The notes under the pieces: model-generated
The model's database searches: none
The model's input: the letters and a program-made list of their open reading frames with translations, nothing else
Told to the model about the DNA's origin: nothing
Translations under genes and position numbers: made by a program
Assembly (NCBI GenBank): GCA_030847615.1
Contig: JAUMIR010000003.1
Location: forward strand, 31,928,501-31,992,500
DNA from: Gambelia wislizenii
Lineage: Eukaryota > Chordata > Lepidosauria > Squamata > Crotaphytidae
Length of the DNA stretch: 64,000 nt
Direction of reading: 5' to 3'
Shown here: piece after piece, positions 21,936 through 35,218 of the stretch
Position numbering within the stretch: position 1 is the first letter of the stretch
How the letters are laid out: every line of letters begins with the position of its first letter

Positions 21936-22168
21936 TGTTGTTGTGTCGTTGGGTGCCTTCAAGTCATTTCTGAAGTATGGTGGCCCTAAGGCAAACCTGT
22001 CACAGGGTTTTCTTTGCAAGATTTGTTCGGGGGGGGGTGCCTTTGCTTTCTGCTGAGGCTGAGAGAGTGTGACTTGTCCAAGGTCACCCAGTGAGTTTTC
22101 ATGGCTGAGTGGGAATTTGAACCCTGTTCTCCAGAGTCATAGTCTAATGCTGAAACCACACAGGCTCT
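21936..22168 (-). mobile_element. ACA-type tRNA-derived SINE
   Basis: On the minus strand it reads from tRNA-like head (tctggagaacagggttcaa region, B-box like) through ctgggtgacc to gaaaaccctgtgac and the tail next to gttgttgtg. It contains a 9-G expansion near 22030. Nearly full length. Confidence 0.75.
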
Positions 22169-23599
22169 TAACAGTCCTTAACAGTCAACAATTATCAGGA
22201 TTCCATTTTTTAATGGAGATACAAGGAGAATTTAGACTGATTTAGAGATTATATTAATGTGTTGGTTTCAATTATCACTTGATCGTCTGACTGTATTTTT
22301 TTTTCTTCCAGTGACTTGGAATGTGTGTGTTTGTTTCATCTTGCACAGGCAGCACCTGAAAGAAAACTACCATATACATATTCAGATCATTGTCATATGA
22401 ATGGGTTGTGTTCTCAGGCTATCCAAATCCCAAAGCAGCCAGCACTGGTCAAAATGGATTGAAATGGGTTAGATATACCACAAAATCTATTTGTTATCTG
22501 ACAAATAAAGAGAGGGACCTATTTAAGAAAATAAAACCATGTTGATCATGGTATAAATTACAAAGTCTACATTTCTTTTACTAGGCTAACAAAAAAGTGT
22601 AAAATTCTCTAGATAAGCATTCAAAAAGATATTAATAAGATACAGATTTTAGAATTCAAGAAAATAAATGCTAAAGACCTTGAGCTCAAGGAGATGGTTC
22701 CACAATTCTGTGGATACCAGCCCTTGTCTGATTAGCATATCTGCAAAGCAGAAGGACAGTGGGCAAAAGTACATCAGTTACCACCTGCCCACATGCTTCT
22801 GGTGTTAGGGGATTATTTTTCAGCTACCATCAACCTAAATGCTCCCTTTCACTCAGAAGCTGTTCTTTATTCACTAGCATTCCATAGCTGCCTCTGCTGA
22901 TTTACTCATTGCCTTGCAGCCATTTAGGTTTACAAAGGAACAGGCCATTGTTTTGATAAATGCTTCAGTTTAGGAACCATAAAGAATGTTACCTGTGAGA
23001 GACTGTGGATCAAACTTACCTCTTTCTATTTAAGTTTTGCTAGTCCGCCACTGCCTGAAACATTGGGAAAGACAGGATGGCATTACAAGCAGAGAAACAG
23101 CAGTGAGGGTTTGTTGGAATATGTATAGCCAAAGGTAGGTGCTTTGACAGAAATGGTACACTGCCCAGTCTCCTGCCCAGTGGTGGCTAGGGTCGTTGTA
23201 GGGTTGGTACTGGGGTTCCCCATTCCTCCTTGTTGTACTGGGGGCACATCAACATCCATGTTGGTACCATCTATCAAGAATGGGTCATGATTTTTGCTTC
23301 ATGGCTATGTCACAATTGGTACGTGGTAACTCCGTATTTTTTTTTTAGTTAGGTAAAATGATAGCAATTTGCATGTGGGTGGACTTTCTGCAGTTCCATT
23401 GTCATAGTAGATCACTACTTGATGGTGATTGAACCTATAGGGACTAGGAACTGCTGCAGTGATGGGATAAAATTACTAAGATGGTCTGCCACATGAGCCT
23501 GGTAGATTTGTATGGTTTTCTGGTGGCTCTTAGGAATTTTCCTGTTACCTTTGCAAGAAGTTCTATGGAAATGCTTGTTGATTTCTGGAAGGATCACCT
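22169..23599. other. unannotated
   Basis: AT-rich. A proline/threonine-containing 64-residue minus frame at 23083-23277 has no recognised domain. Nothing else seen. Confidence 0.4.
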
Positions 23600-23768
23600 T
23601 TATGGGTCTGAAACATGGGTCACCTATCACCACCACATACGACTCCTCGAACGCTTTTATCAGCACTATATACAAACAATCCTAAATATACACTGGGCTG
23701 ACTATGTGATGAATGTTGCTGTCCTTGAGCAAGCAGGAATCTTCGTTTGCGAAGAAAAGCCAGAGAGG
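23600..23768 (+). mobile_element. GA-tailed LINE, copy 1 with internal deletion
   Basis: It encodes YGSETWVTYHHHIRLLERFY and continues to VAVLEQAG, then jumps at 23741 directly to the element's last bases (atcttcgtttgcgaagaaaa, then gccagagag). All the intervening C-terminal coding sequence seen in copies at 23769 and 51366 is missing. Confidence 0.7.
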
Positions 23769-24238
23769 TGAGCAAGCAGGGATCACCAGCATTGAGGCCA
23801 TGATATTAAGAACACAGCTGCGCTGGGCAGGGCACGTTTCTAGGATGGAGGACCATCGCCTCCCAAAAATAGTACTCTACGGTGAACTCGTCACAGGCCA
23901 GCGTAAGACTAAAAAAGCGATACAAGGACTCCCAGAAACAACATCTCAAGCTCGGCCAAATTGACCACTAACAATGGTCCAACCTGGCCTCACATCAGGA
24001 GGCATGGAGACACACTATCCACAGTGCTACAGCCTCATTTGAGAACTTATGCCAAACAGATCTTGAAGAGAATTGTCAATGCAGAAATAATCACAACCCA
24101 AAAACATCACCCAAGGAGACCTTCAGCAACCGGACTTGTTTATCTCGGATTGGCCTTTTTAGTCATCAGCGCGCTTGCAGAAAGTGTGGGATGAGTCCTT
24201 CCTGAATCTTCGTTTGCAAAGAAAAGCCAGAGAGAGAG
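23769..24238 (+). mobile_element. GA-tailed LINE, copy 2
   Basis: It starts inside the family at gagcaagcagggatcacc and runs through RTQLRWAGHVSRMEDHRLPK, YGELVTGQRK and, in another frame, the GLVYLGLAFL segment, to gcaaagaaaagcc and a (GA)n tail. Frameshifts are present. It lies head to tail behind copy 1, exactly at that copy's GA tail. Confidence 0.75.
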
Positions 24239-24639
24239 AGAGTTCCTGTTCAATAAAGCTAAACAAGAAACCTGGTGTTCTAGGGAGCTGTGGATGATTA
24301 AACTGGGAAAACAGCTAGAATAATGCCAGTGAAAAAATTGAGATGATTCTGACAGAACATAGGCTAAAATCCATTTGAAAGCATATTCCATAGAGGTGTT
24401 GGTGAAAAGGAAATTGTTCTTCACTTTCATCATTACATCTGCACATAATTGTCCAACAGAGTTCTATCAGCTGGCAGTATAACAGGCTTGAGCAATGTAG
24501 GCCATTTGGTTGTCCATTATGACCAATCTGAACAAAACGTTAAAAGATAAAATTGCTCATGTCCATTCTGTCTTGGATATCATAATTGATAGAAGTTCAA
24601 TGGATGTAAATTGGCCTCTGCTGGCTTAGTTCAAGCTTG

Positions 24640-25355
24640 CTTGGTACCTGTTTGTACAATCTAAGGACAAAGATAGAATCCTCGCTGAGGTGAAACCTGG
24701 AACATATATTTGACCACAGCTCTTTCAGGCATACAGTGTGGATGGGGTCATGGCCAAATGAATAAGAGCATTTATCAACACCTCTTTTTAAAAGTGTGTA
24801 GTGTGTGATTAGTTCATGCCTAGAGGACGTACTGGAGAACTTCTGTTGTTTACCTTTAAAAAAAAAAACACCTCTCTAAGTCTCACCATATTGGATAACT
24901 TCCAGCCAGTGCCCAACTTCTTGAACAAGATGCAAGAATATTTGGTGGCATCTCAGCTCTGGAAGGTTTCTAGATAAGACAGATTACCTAGATCTATTTC
25001 AGTTTGGCTAAAGGGCTGACTATGGGACAGAAACTGCTTTGGCAGCATCAGTATGATTTGAACCAGGAACTGGACAAGTACAGCTGGTTCTCTTGGTTCT
25101 GCCAAGAGAAGCCAGGTAAGCTCTTCTCTATGTTTCTTCCACTAGAAGGGAAAGGCATTTTTATTCAGGTTGGCATTTGAAGTTTAAACTGGGGTTTTAA
25201 TTGGTTGAGTGCTTCCTTCCTTTTTACTGCTCTGTTTTAATTGTGATTTTTATGTTTTGGTTATATTTGATTTGGTTTGAATGTTATTATCAGTCACCTT
25301 GAGTACCATTTTTCACTAAAGGTCAGACTCAAAATCCAATATATAAACAATTAAC
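24640..25355 (+). mobile_element. L2 LINE fragment, RT remnant and 3' end
   Basis: Around 24890-25070 translated pieces resemble L2 RT (gataacttccagccagtgcc = DNFQPVP-like; tggtggcatctcagctctgg = VASQLW; ctatttcagtttgg = the FQSG region). From 25140 the T-rich L2 trailer follows, with cagtcaccttgagtacc near 25293. Many stops; old copy. Confidence 0.5.
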
Positions 25356-27465
25356 CTCACTCACAACAAGACAAAAAGATTTTGTTGTTCCCACTAGAAC
25401 TGGGCATTCAGTTCAAGCTCAACATGTTGTGATTTTTAAAACTTCTGTGTGGTTTCCAACCTCTGAGCAACTTTTCTAGAACTTGAAGCCTTTAGAAGTT
25501 TCCAAAAGAAAAGGCACCCTGAAGAAACTTTCTTTAGTTTTGGTCTTATGTATTATGCCTGAGGAATGAAGGGAACCTGCATTTGGGTGTCAGGGACCAT
25601 AAAGTGTTGGGGCATTTCTTCAGAGACAAAATATTTCATTTTATTCACAGACTTTTAACTCAGCCTGACTTGATGCATGGCCAATATAAAACTAACTAAA
25701 AACATTGCCAAGAGTGTGAAGTGTTCAGGGACATCTTAGATAAAAAAAAGTCAAAGTTTTTATTCTATGCTGCATTTAATGCAACTTTTATATGTCAAAA
25801 GAAGGGGAGCAGGAAGGAGCAGGACTGGTTCTAGCCAGCATTCTGTTCCCACCATGCTCAACCAGAGTACAAATGCAACTACACCCACTCATCCATGTTC
25901 CTAAGCCGCTGATACTGAGATCCATATTCCTTTGACAGTGCAGATAATACATAATTGTCATGATGAATAGCCATCAATACATGTATCTTGCATTGACATG
26001 TCTAATAACTCTGAGAACTGTTTTGGGGACAGTTGTAGGATATGTACCTTCTCCACCTCTATATTATAAACCTGAAATCCAAGAACTTAATAAGCATAAG
26101 AATTAAGGCTTATTACTAATGTGTTTTAGAAAGGTCAGTTTTCTTCCTTTTTGACTTCAATAAGGCAATGGGATGCAAAGAGAGTTTTCTGATGCAGCTG
26201 ATGATTGATCCTGAGCAACACTGAATTATATTGTCAGGGATAACAATTTGCTGGAATTGCTGGAATGACTATTTTTTGCTGGTGCTTTAGAAACGAAAAA
26301 CAAAAGCAAAATCTCCACCAAAAAGGGGGGGAAATCCTGCAGCATTATATGAGATGTCAAGAAAAGTTTCATTTCCTTCCATTAAAAATAGAACTTCAAA
26401 ACTACCCTGTTTCAGAAGCATAGGCATCCAGATTGTAACAAAGAAATGCCTAAGTTGAAAGAAAAGAATCATTTAGCTTTAACAGACAGAGGGAATAATA
26501 TGGATGCTGTAAATAATTTACAACATCTTCATCCTATAGGGAGCTGGAAGAAGCATGCAACAATCATTAAGATTCAATACATTATTCAGCCTTTTCACTT
26601 TCTGTTTTATCATTCTACTCATGTGGCTTTCAAATACGCAGGCCGATATTCTTGTGCTCATTGAAAAGACTATAAGTATCTTGTCCCTATGCAACCAGAA
26701 CTGTAAAACTTAATGAAATCTTTGGATGCCTCTTTTTACAGCTTCCTTCTGTCACCTTTTAGTGGTGAACCATAAAGCACAATGGAGAGTTTGTGCTACA
26801 AAACATTGACAAACAGGAACTGTCACCACGTCAAGGTTATTAATGGCATTTAACTATTTAGGATAAATGCATATTTCATGAAATAGCCATGCGGGCCTGT
26901 CTCTTGGCTATAGGCTGATTTGTTTGGAATTCACTTAGAATATTCTTGGAGGAAGGAAACAGACTATTGTTAACTTGAATTTTAAAATGACTCCCCCCCC
27001 CATCCCGAACCTGTTTACTTATAAACAGCTCCAAATAATTGGGTCATATTAAAATGTTGTAAATAAGTGTTTGGGAGCATACTTACAGCTCACACAACTT
27101 AATAATGTACAGCTTAATAATAGTATATTGGGTTAGAGCCACGCTCATTCATTTTTTATAATAAACCCAATGGAACCAATACAGTTTTACTCAGACATTT
27201 AGACTTACATGGTCCCATTGTTTTCAGGGGTCTGCTTTGACCTTGACAAAGCCTGAATCCAACCAGTTATTAAGTGCTACATCCAGTTGTTACTCCCAAC
27301 CAGAACAGACTCACTATCAACAGGAGCTTTGCAAGTCAACACTTACGTAATTTTCATTAATTTAATGTGTCTATTCTAACTGCAACTAACATTTGGCTAT
27401 AGCTCAGTGTTTTGGAAAGCCTATTTCCCCTTAATGAATTAGTTAAACTTCTAAGTTAAACATGG
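25356..27465. other. unannotated
   Basis: AT-rich sequence without recognisable repeat or coding features. Confidence 0.4.
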
Positions 27466-27685
27466 AGCCCTGGTGGTGCAGTGGTTAAATGCCAGTACTG
27501 CAAGCCACAACATTATGAGTTCAATCACAGAGGGTTCCAAGATTGATTCAGCCTTCTATCCTTCCATAGGTTGGTAAAATGAGTACCCAGCTTGTTGGGG
27601 GAAATTAGCTAACACATTGTAAACTGCTTAGGGAGTGCTTTGGCATTGATAAACGGTATAGAAATATGCTATTGCTAAGCCACCT
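27466..27685 (+). mobile_element. Sauria-type SINE
   Basis: Contains ggtggtgcagtggttaaatg (tRNA A-box region), gagttcaatc (B-box region), ttccataggttggtaaaatg, gagtacccagcttgttgg and aaactgctta, ending in tatgctattgcta. This order is that of the squamate-specific Sauria SINE, whose 3' end resembles squamate BovB LINEs. Near full length, modest divergence. Confidence 0.85.
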
Positions 27686-28604
27686 CCACAGTTTTAAAGG
27701 TAACTTTTTCCTTTCCTCTTCTCAAAATTAATTAGAATAGTTACCTTTCATTTATTTAAAACATCTGAATGCTACAAGTTGCAGGCCTGTAGTGCAAAAC
27801 ACACACTTCACATCATCTCATCATCCCCAAATATCCTTACACAAGAGAGCAACACAAGCCACAGCACAAGCCAGCACTTGTAATATGTAGCATTCCTCGT
27901 CCACCACTATTAAGAGTGGCCACACCTAGTAGCTAAGAGAGTAGCTAATTCACCATAATTTGATGGCTTCCCAGTTTGTGTGTGTTTTGTCTCTTGCAAA
28001 AAGAAATACATCTCCGAAAGCTTATTCATTCATTTGATTAAAATATGTACATCCTGTCCTACATCACAAGATCATGGGGTAGACACTAACTGTAATCAGA
28101 GCTTTAGTTAGCTAGTCATACTGAGCAATTTAGACTAAATTGTGCAGGCATTTTTGTTCACCCTCTTTTGCTGTTGGCCACATCCATCACTGAACTGCGA
28201 CCTGAGACTTGTCTGAAATTGGATTTGGCCTTTGGAATACCACCACCCCCCCATGCTCTATAGCAGGAATAGGAATCATGCGGCTCCCTAGATTGCTGAA
28301 GCACACTTCTCAGCATACTTTACCAGCTGGCTAGGGCTGATGGAAGTTTCAGTCTAACAACTTCTGAAGGAGACAGATGATTCCCATCATCTTGTCTATA
28401 GAGCACCCTCTACATTGTAATAAAAACACTCCTATTCAGACTATTGCTGTCCAGATGAAGAGAGTGAAAACAAAGGGGTGGGGCTCACCTGACATTCTCC
28501 TCACATATCTATTTTAATCTCCTTTTGAATACCCAGATTAGGACAATAATCACCCCAGTTAGTCAGCAAGATTATAAAAATAAAAGTAACACATTCTGTG
28601 CATC
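27686..28604. other. unannotated
   Basis: Mostly featureless. At about 28005-28020 ctccgaaagctt resembles the end of a hammerhead-like repeat but the matching first box is not preserved. Confidence 0.35.
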
Positions 28605-29038
28605 CTTTCACACTACACAATTACAGTGCTCAATTCCATTTTAACTGCCATGGTAACACGTGATATAGTGTTTGAGCATTGGACTGTGACTCTGGAAACA
28701 AGGATTCAAATCCTTGCTCAGCCATAGAAACCCGCTGGATGACCTTGGGCAAATCACACTCTCTCAGCATCAGAGGAAGGCAAAGGCAAACACCCTATGA
28801 TCAAATCTTGCCAAGAAAACCCTGTGATAGGTTTGCCTTAGGGTTGTCATAAGTTAGAAAGACACACAACAAGAAAACTTCCTATGGAATTGTGGGATTA
28901 GCATTTTATGGAGGGGGATTCAGAATTCTCAGCCAAAGACCTTCAGTGTCTCACCAGGCTACAAACTACAGGATTCCATAGGATACAGCCATGTCAGCTG
29001 AAGTCAAACCATAGGTCTATAACTGTGTAATGTGAAAT
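28605..29038. mobile_element. MITE split by a SINE
   Basis: Left end tttcacactacacaattac pairs with right end ataactgtgtaatgtgaaa, and taactgccatgg on the left pairs with ccatgtcagctga on the right. Body words (ggaattgtgggatt, aaactacaggattcc) relate it to the MITE at 2084. An ACA-type SINE occupies 28656-28872. Confidence 0.6.
28656..28872 (+). mobile_element. ACA-type SINE inside a MITE
   Basis: Reads tagtgtttgagcattgg, gattcaaatccttgctcagcc, gatgaccttgggcaaatc, ctctctcagc, cttgccaagaaaaccctg and cataagttagaaa with a short ACA tail. It interrupts the MITE between ccatggtaacacg and aacttcctatgg, so it inserted later. Confidence 0.8.
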
Positions 29039-30225
29039 TTTACCTAAATTCAACACTTGTTTCCTAGGGTGATGTGCAGATTCCACAAGGAAAGTTAGTA
29101 ATAGCACCAGTCACCTGTCCCAGAAGGCTACATTTAATTCCTTTCACTAAATTATTGCCTGTGCCATTGTGCCTTCTTTACCTGGACCCAACACATAGAC
29201 GCGGAACTTAGTGCAAGGCTACAATTGGATTAATGTGATTGCCATGAGAAGTCCTGTGTATAGACTGTCTAGCAATGCTTTTAAATGCAAATCCTTGACA
29301 TGGATAAAGGGTGTGTTTTAAAAAGTAATACATAAATACAAATAAAAATTGGCTTGCAGAGGTCTGGGTCAGAACACTGAAGAGCTTTATCTGTACCAAG
29401 AGATAATTGAGAGTGGATCATATTTCCTAGCTATGATGAGAATGAAGAACCAGAGCTTATTATCCATTTGCTCAGGTCAGTAGTGAATGTTATGATTATT
29501 CATCTCTGTGCAATTCAGAGACAGATTTATGAATGCCACTTGGTTTTTTTGGGATCATCAGATTTATATTTTTCAATAAGTACAGCACATTATTTTTGAG
29601 TGGTTGTCTGAGAATTTCTATTGCCAATGCACAATATAACAACAATTATTCTTAAATCAATGGCACAAAAGGTTTCATTTTAAATCATATTCTTCTCATT
29701 GGATTAGGGTCGTTATCTGTCATACAGTCACACAGCAATTACTCCACCTTAATTACTTCTGGGTTTCTGGAGATGACAGAAACTGATAATGCAGGCCACT
29801 CTGGCAATATTTTTTAGAATTTTTCCTGAAAGGGGAATGCTATAAAAGTTTGAATGGAACAATGCACATGTTTGCATATCAAAAAGATACAGTGGGAGAA
29901 GTCAGTAAATTCAAAGGCAAGGGAAAATAATAGACAACACTTTATATCTGAAGCCTTAATAGACAATACACTGGAACTCAATTCCTTACTTTTCTTAGTC
30001 TAGTAAGTTCAGAGCTTCAACATTAGGTAATTGGAGGGAAAAGTTAATGTAATTATACCAGAGTAAGCCATTTTTGAGGCAGTGTTTTATGGATACTTAG
30101 CTGCAGTAAACATTTGCCTACAAGTAATCCCTACTGATCTAATTGGTACATACTGGTAAGTAGACAAGAGGTGAAATATATAGATAGTTGGACATGCATT
30201 CTATACAACAGAGAAGAGAGAGGGA
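29039..30225. other. unannotated
   Basis: AT-rich; no recognised elements. Confidence 0.4.
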
Positions 30226-30600
30226 TAAATGTGACCCTCTAGAAGTTGCTGAACTGCAACTCCCATCAGCTCTGGCCAGTATTACCAATGCTTAGTGGAC
30301 TGTTTTCCCTGTATATGCCCAGTTGACCCTGGAAATCTTCTGCACAGGTTGGTTATTGGTTATTTGACAACCAATGAAATGTCATCACATAACATCATGA
30401 AAACAGGCCTTCTCAGTAGTGCCACCCATTCTCTGAAACACTTTCCCCAGTGTAATCTGAGAGGGAGAGAATCTATTAAATTTTAACTGAAAACATGCCC
30501 ATTTATGCTGGCCTTTCCTTGCTGTTGATTATGGTCTGTTTTCTGTGTTATTCTTCCAAAGTGTTTTACAATATTTATTACATTTTTGCTTTATTTTTTA
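30226..30600 (+). mobile_element. L2-like 3' end next to a dispersed repeat piece
   Basis: At 30232-30275 the words ctctagaagttgctgaactg and caactcccatcagctctgg belong to a common dispersed reptile repeat. From about 30400 the sequence (ccacccattctctgaaacac, then a T-rich trailer) looks like an L2 3' region. Both are short and diverged. Confidence 0.4.
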
Positions 30601-31616
30601 TGCTCAAAACATGCTATGAATGAAGCAATAGATATGGCTGTATCAACACAAAAATCCTGAAAATGCTACCCACCATGTACATTTTGGATGGGAAAAAAAA
30701 TACAGTCCAATGTTTCTGGTACAACCATACCATGAATGGATGCATTTTACAGAAGACTTGGTGCAAATTCCATTCTTGAGTAAGTTGGGGGAGTGTGTGG
30801 TTGTTGTTAATTCTCGCCCTAATATTATTAAAAATGTCTGAAAAGTCACCAGTTGCAGCAATTGATCCTTGCCTTCTATCTTTTCAAAACCAGGAACAGT
30901 CCATTTATTTTGCCAAAGGGCCTATAGAAAGCATGCTTGTATGACATGTGACTAGGCATGGAAAAGACTGGATCTGAATTTCCCTATGAAAAATACCCTG
31001 TTCATGCTTTCCAAGCCTTGCAATGGGATTAAGTATATTTAATCCTGGAAGTCTGTACATTTCTGAGGTATATAATTCATTTTGGCAAAGAAAATATATG
31101 CACAAAACCATATTCCTTGCACAATTTTTCAAAGCTATGTATGCATGTATTTTTAAAGAAGCATGCACAAACTTGTTTTAGTCTATGAGTAAATACATCA
31201 AAATTACACTTTTTAAAATGACATATATCACACCCTCCAAGGAGATTATCAGACATGCCAAAAACCATGGTAAAAGATTGCTAGAAGGACAGGAAGGGAC
31301 AAGATTATCAGACAACATCATTCTAGGAAGGAGAGTCAGCCAGGTAATATTAGGTGTTTAAAGAGAAACTTTGAAATAAAAAAAAACTGTTCTTTTTCAT
31401 GTTAATCTACTGCCAGAGCTTACCCTGTCAGGAGTTATATTAAGTCCCAGCCATATACCTATCAAAATGTGCAGATGCACATGTCTATTATTGTAGTCAC
31501 CTTATTTCCCTTGAGACAATCTGCTAGTGGGTTCTGAGGATAAGTTAAGATAAGATGGAGGCTCCTGGGAAAGTAATAAGAGGTAGCCTATGGCTGTTTC
31601 ACTTTCCTCCCCTGTC
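30601..31616. other. unannotated
   Basis: AT-rich DNA. Two direct copies of agattatcagaca at about 31246 and 31303 were noted but do not form an inverted pair. Confidence 0.4.
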
Positions 31617-32013
31617 CTCTAGTCTAGTGGCTCTTAACCTTTTCTTTACCAGGGACACCCTTTAAATATTTTTTGTTGCTGCTGACCTCTAAGACTTAAC
31701 TCAAGATTTAAAAACATAATAATAATACCTGATGATGATGATGATGATGATACAATTACACCATCCATTAAACTTTCCCTCAGAGGCACTGGAGGAGGAG
31801 GGAAGACTTTTCTACTGCTTCTTCCTGTAAATTTGTGGCTGGAGCAGATTGAATGGCAATGTGCAGGCCAAGCCAGCTACTCAGTCTCCCTTTGCTTTGG
31901 CTCCTATGGGGAGAAGGTGGGCCAAGCAGTCTTCAAGCCTTCACTGACCCCCTGAGGACATTGCGGCATCCTGGGGATCCACAGACCACAGGTTATGAAC
32001 AACTGTTCTAGTC
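31617..32013 (+). mobile_element. hAT-type element with 8-bp target duplication
   Basis: The element runs 31625-32005, from tagtggctcttaacc to ggttatgaacaactg. Flanks are ctctagtc (31617-31624) and ttctagtc (32006-32013), matching 7 of 8 bases. An internal (GAT)n run at about 31730-31750 replaces the (AAC)n seen in the 3085 copy. Length 381 bp, no coding capacity. Confidence 0.75.
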
Positions 32014-34650
32014 CTTCAAAACAAATCTGAAATGACCTATGCCAGGTTCTCCTTTGTGCTTATAGGAAGGCTCTCATTTTTAGTTTTGACTTGAAACTGG
32101 CCATTTAACTTAGGGAAAAACCCCTAAAATACAGTGTGTCAAAATTTTAATTTGTCTACCATGTTGTCCTAATGAGTTACAGACAGTTCCCATTTTTTTG
32201 CCCTCTGCTTCATTTGGAATGTTGGCTGTTTTACCTGAAACTGGGCACAGCAGCTTGAACGATGGCCTAAAGACTGTCAGATCTGAGGCCGATACTATTA
32301 TTTTCTGACAAGTTTTAACTGCGTCCCATTTGGAATTTTGATTTCAAACTCAAACCTACTTTCTTGAATTTTGAGGCAGCTGGCTTGAATTCTGCCTGCC
32401 TCAGAAAGACACTGAGTCTTTCTTTTATTATTAGATTGCATGTTGTTCTGAATTAATCTGGTTCATACTATGTATAAATGTATTCCCATTTTTTGATGGA
32501 ATTATTCAGCTATACTGTTTGTCTGAATGAAGTGTTAAAAGTATACTTAGAGAATCAATGGAAATAGCCCAAAATACTTGTTTGCTCATATTCCATTCCA
32601 TTGCACTGATAATAAATAGAGCGAGAACATTTTTCTGTAAAGTACTTTATACAATGTGGCTATGATGCTGGTATTTTGATAACAATCCTATGGACAGAAA
32701 CTTAAGAAAATGTTTAAATCTCTTGCACGGAAATAAATAGGATTTAACATCCTCAGCTTTAGCTGGACTATGCCCTTAAACTTGAATGTAAGACTTTTAA
32801 ATCCATAAGGCATTCAGGAGTGAAAAATATATTTCAATTGATAACCTTTACTTAAATAACAAAACCCATCCAAGTCCAGCAAAAACAATTTCACACTCAA
32901 CTGAGGATAAGTTTGAAGGATCCAATAATGACTTGAAAGGTTTAAAAGTAAGTAAAATACATTCTTTGGTTCATCCAAGCTATGAATCTTTTATGAAGAA
33001 GGATTAGTCAACATGGTTGTTCTACTGCATTGTGTGTCAGTTGCATTGCACATACATAAATTCCCTACATGAGTTTATACAGGAATGTACGATTGTGAAT
33101 TTCATTTCAATCCATTATTTTAAACTAGCATCTTGCTTTGCAATGCCTCAAGATGTTTATTTTATATGGGACAGAGATGGAACATCTGCTTGGAAGAAGT
33201 ATATCATGGATAATCCTGATCACATACCTGTCTCCAATAACATGATACCAGAAATGAGTTAACTTCTAGATACAGCAACTGCCTAAGCTCCAGTCAAGTG
33301 ACCAAAGAGTCAGATGGCTGTAAGGCAAGAACTGTTGGTTAATGAATCTAGTCCAGGTCAGTCACAGGGTATCAAGCAAGATGAAATGAGAAACAAGAAG
33401 GAAATCATCAGCTGGTTGAGAAATCATTACAGCATCAGTAATCCAAAAAGTCTGCAAGGAGTAAAACCCAGAGTTATCAATTATAGCCAGTCCAAGATCA
33501 AGAGCACAGAGAATGCCAAGAGTACTGCCAATCACCAATGTAGAATGGTTGCAAGCAACAAAGATGCAAGTGAGCTGCTAGAAGATTAAGAAATTGTCTC
33601 AGGACACCTGGTGCTTAATCAGTCAGTGTTTCCTATTTAGCAGACACTGGGATCTGTGTAGCCTCTCCTTGTCTCTTTGGTGATCTTCTTTTTTATTTTT
33701 TTTATTTTATAACTCTATATAATACAGTTGTATATAGTATTTTTCAGTGTATAATACAGATAAAAATATAAAAATAAAACAATCTGCAAACTAGCTAAAG
33801 AAATATTAAGAAATAAAAGATGAGCAAAAAATGAAGAGAATGAAGAATAGAAAGAAGAAAAAGTAAAAGTTAAAATGACCGCCAATCTTTTCCACAGCTG
33901 CTATAGCTAAATCACAAGTAAGCCTCCTCCACATTTCTCACCTTTTTATAGCATTAAGGAAAAACTGTGTTTCTTTCTGTAAACTGCCAATTTCATTCTT
34001 ACACGTATAAACAATACCTTACTAATATAGATACACTTCTTTTTATAATCTATCCTTTTCATTAATATTCGTATAAAATATAACTTGACATATTGACTAG
34101 TTGTTCTACAGAAGGTTAATAAATGGTTAGCTCCAATATCTATCCAAAAATAATAATTAATGAAAATTAATGATTTACTCCAAAAGAATCCTACATTTTA
34201 CCACATGCTTATAAACCTAAGGGGGAAAAAAACACAAAAGTGAAAAGAGTAATATAACCACCTCCCTTCAGAGGTGGGAAGAATAAAAAGATATGGTTGC
34301 ATCACTGAGTACAATACATATTTTAAATATACTTTCCCACACCCTTCCCCCTTCTTGCTCTTTGTTTCCTCCTTAAAATTTGCCAGTATTTTTCCCCTAT
34401 CCATCACATCTTCAACAATAACCTGGTATCCATCCTTCTGTTTGTTGAAATTTTGGTCAGGTATTGAGGTTGTATAATCCTACCTTTCATATTTTGGTTA
34501 CATCTCATTCCCTTCTTTTAGCAGTATAAGTTGCTGTCCTAAATCATGCCATGTTTTATTTCCTTCCTCCTCCTCCCCCCTCCTCCTCCCCCTCCCACTA
34601 TGAAGCCGTCTTGTTCAAATTTATTATCTTAAGAACCCAAACATTCCTTG
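32014..34650. other. unannotated; AT-rich, pyrimidine tract near 34555
   Basis: Several frames of 60-90 residues (for example 33314-33589 on plus) have no domain signature. From 33690 to 34600 long A/T tracts and a C/T-rich run (34556-34600) could be an old L1-like 3' UTR, but no L1 protein is detectable. Confidence 0.35.
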
Positions 34651-35140
34651 CCTTTTAGAATTCCCTTCTCCTGTTACCCCTACTCTCTGGGGTCTTAAAG
34701 ACCCTGAAAATGTTAACATTAATTTGGGGAATTGATGTATTCAGCTTGGCTATGCAAAGAGCTGATCTTGTGACCTTTGTACACTGGTAATTGGGAGGAG
34801 ACGTTAAGCTAGATAGTGCAACAAACTGATATTTATTTGGGAAAAACAATAGTAACAGCATTCATGCACTTATTCAGGCTTCAAGCATTCATACAAGACT
34901 AGTGAATGAAGTGGGATATATTGAGATAGAGGGATAAATTTGTGGGAGATACGACACCTGTCCTGTAGAGATGAGATTGCGGAAGAAACCAGCAAAGTGC
35001 GGTTCCTGATCTGGAATGGGCACCTGGCTACACAGATGGATGTAGTCTCCACATGGAGATCTGTGTGTGCTTGAGTGGGGTTTTGGGAAAGTATTTTATA
35101 GACAACATTTGACTTCTGGGGATGGGATTTAGAGTAGAAG
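34651..35140. other. unclassified flank of the pogo-like element
   Basis: The sequence ends agagtagaag before the TA target of the element and resumes as gaagacaatg at 36939. No gene or family recognised. Confidence 0.35.
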
Positions 35141-35218
35141 TACAGTCATCCCTCCACATTCGCGGGGGTTACGTTCTTGAGACCTCCGCAAATGTGGAAA
35201 TACTGTGAATAACAACTG

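Noticed and set aside
27466..27685. tRNA gene
   Set aside because: A-box and B-box similarity comes from a SINE head; no cloverleaf with acceptor stem and the sequence continues into the SINE body.
32460..32480. Promoter or splice signals in the quiet 12-34 kb region
   Set aside because: Short consensus words occur at chance frequency in AT-rich DNA; none has supporting context.
33314..33589. 91-residue plus frame as a host exon
   Set aside because: No domain, no splice context I can defend, and the DNA resembles old repeat sequence.
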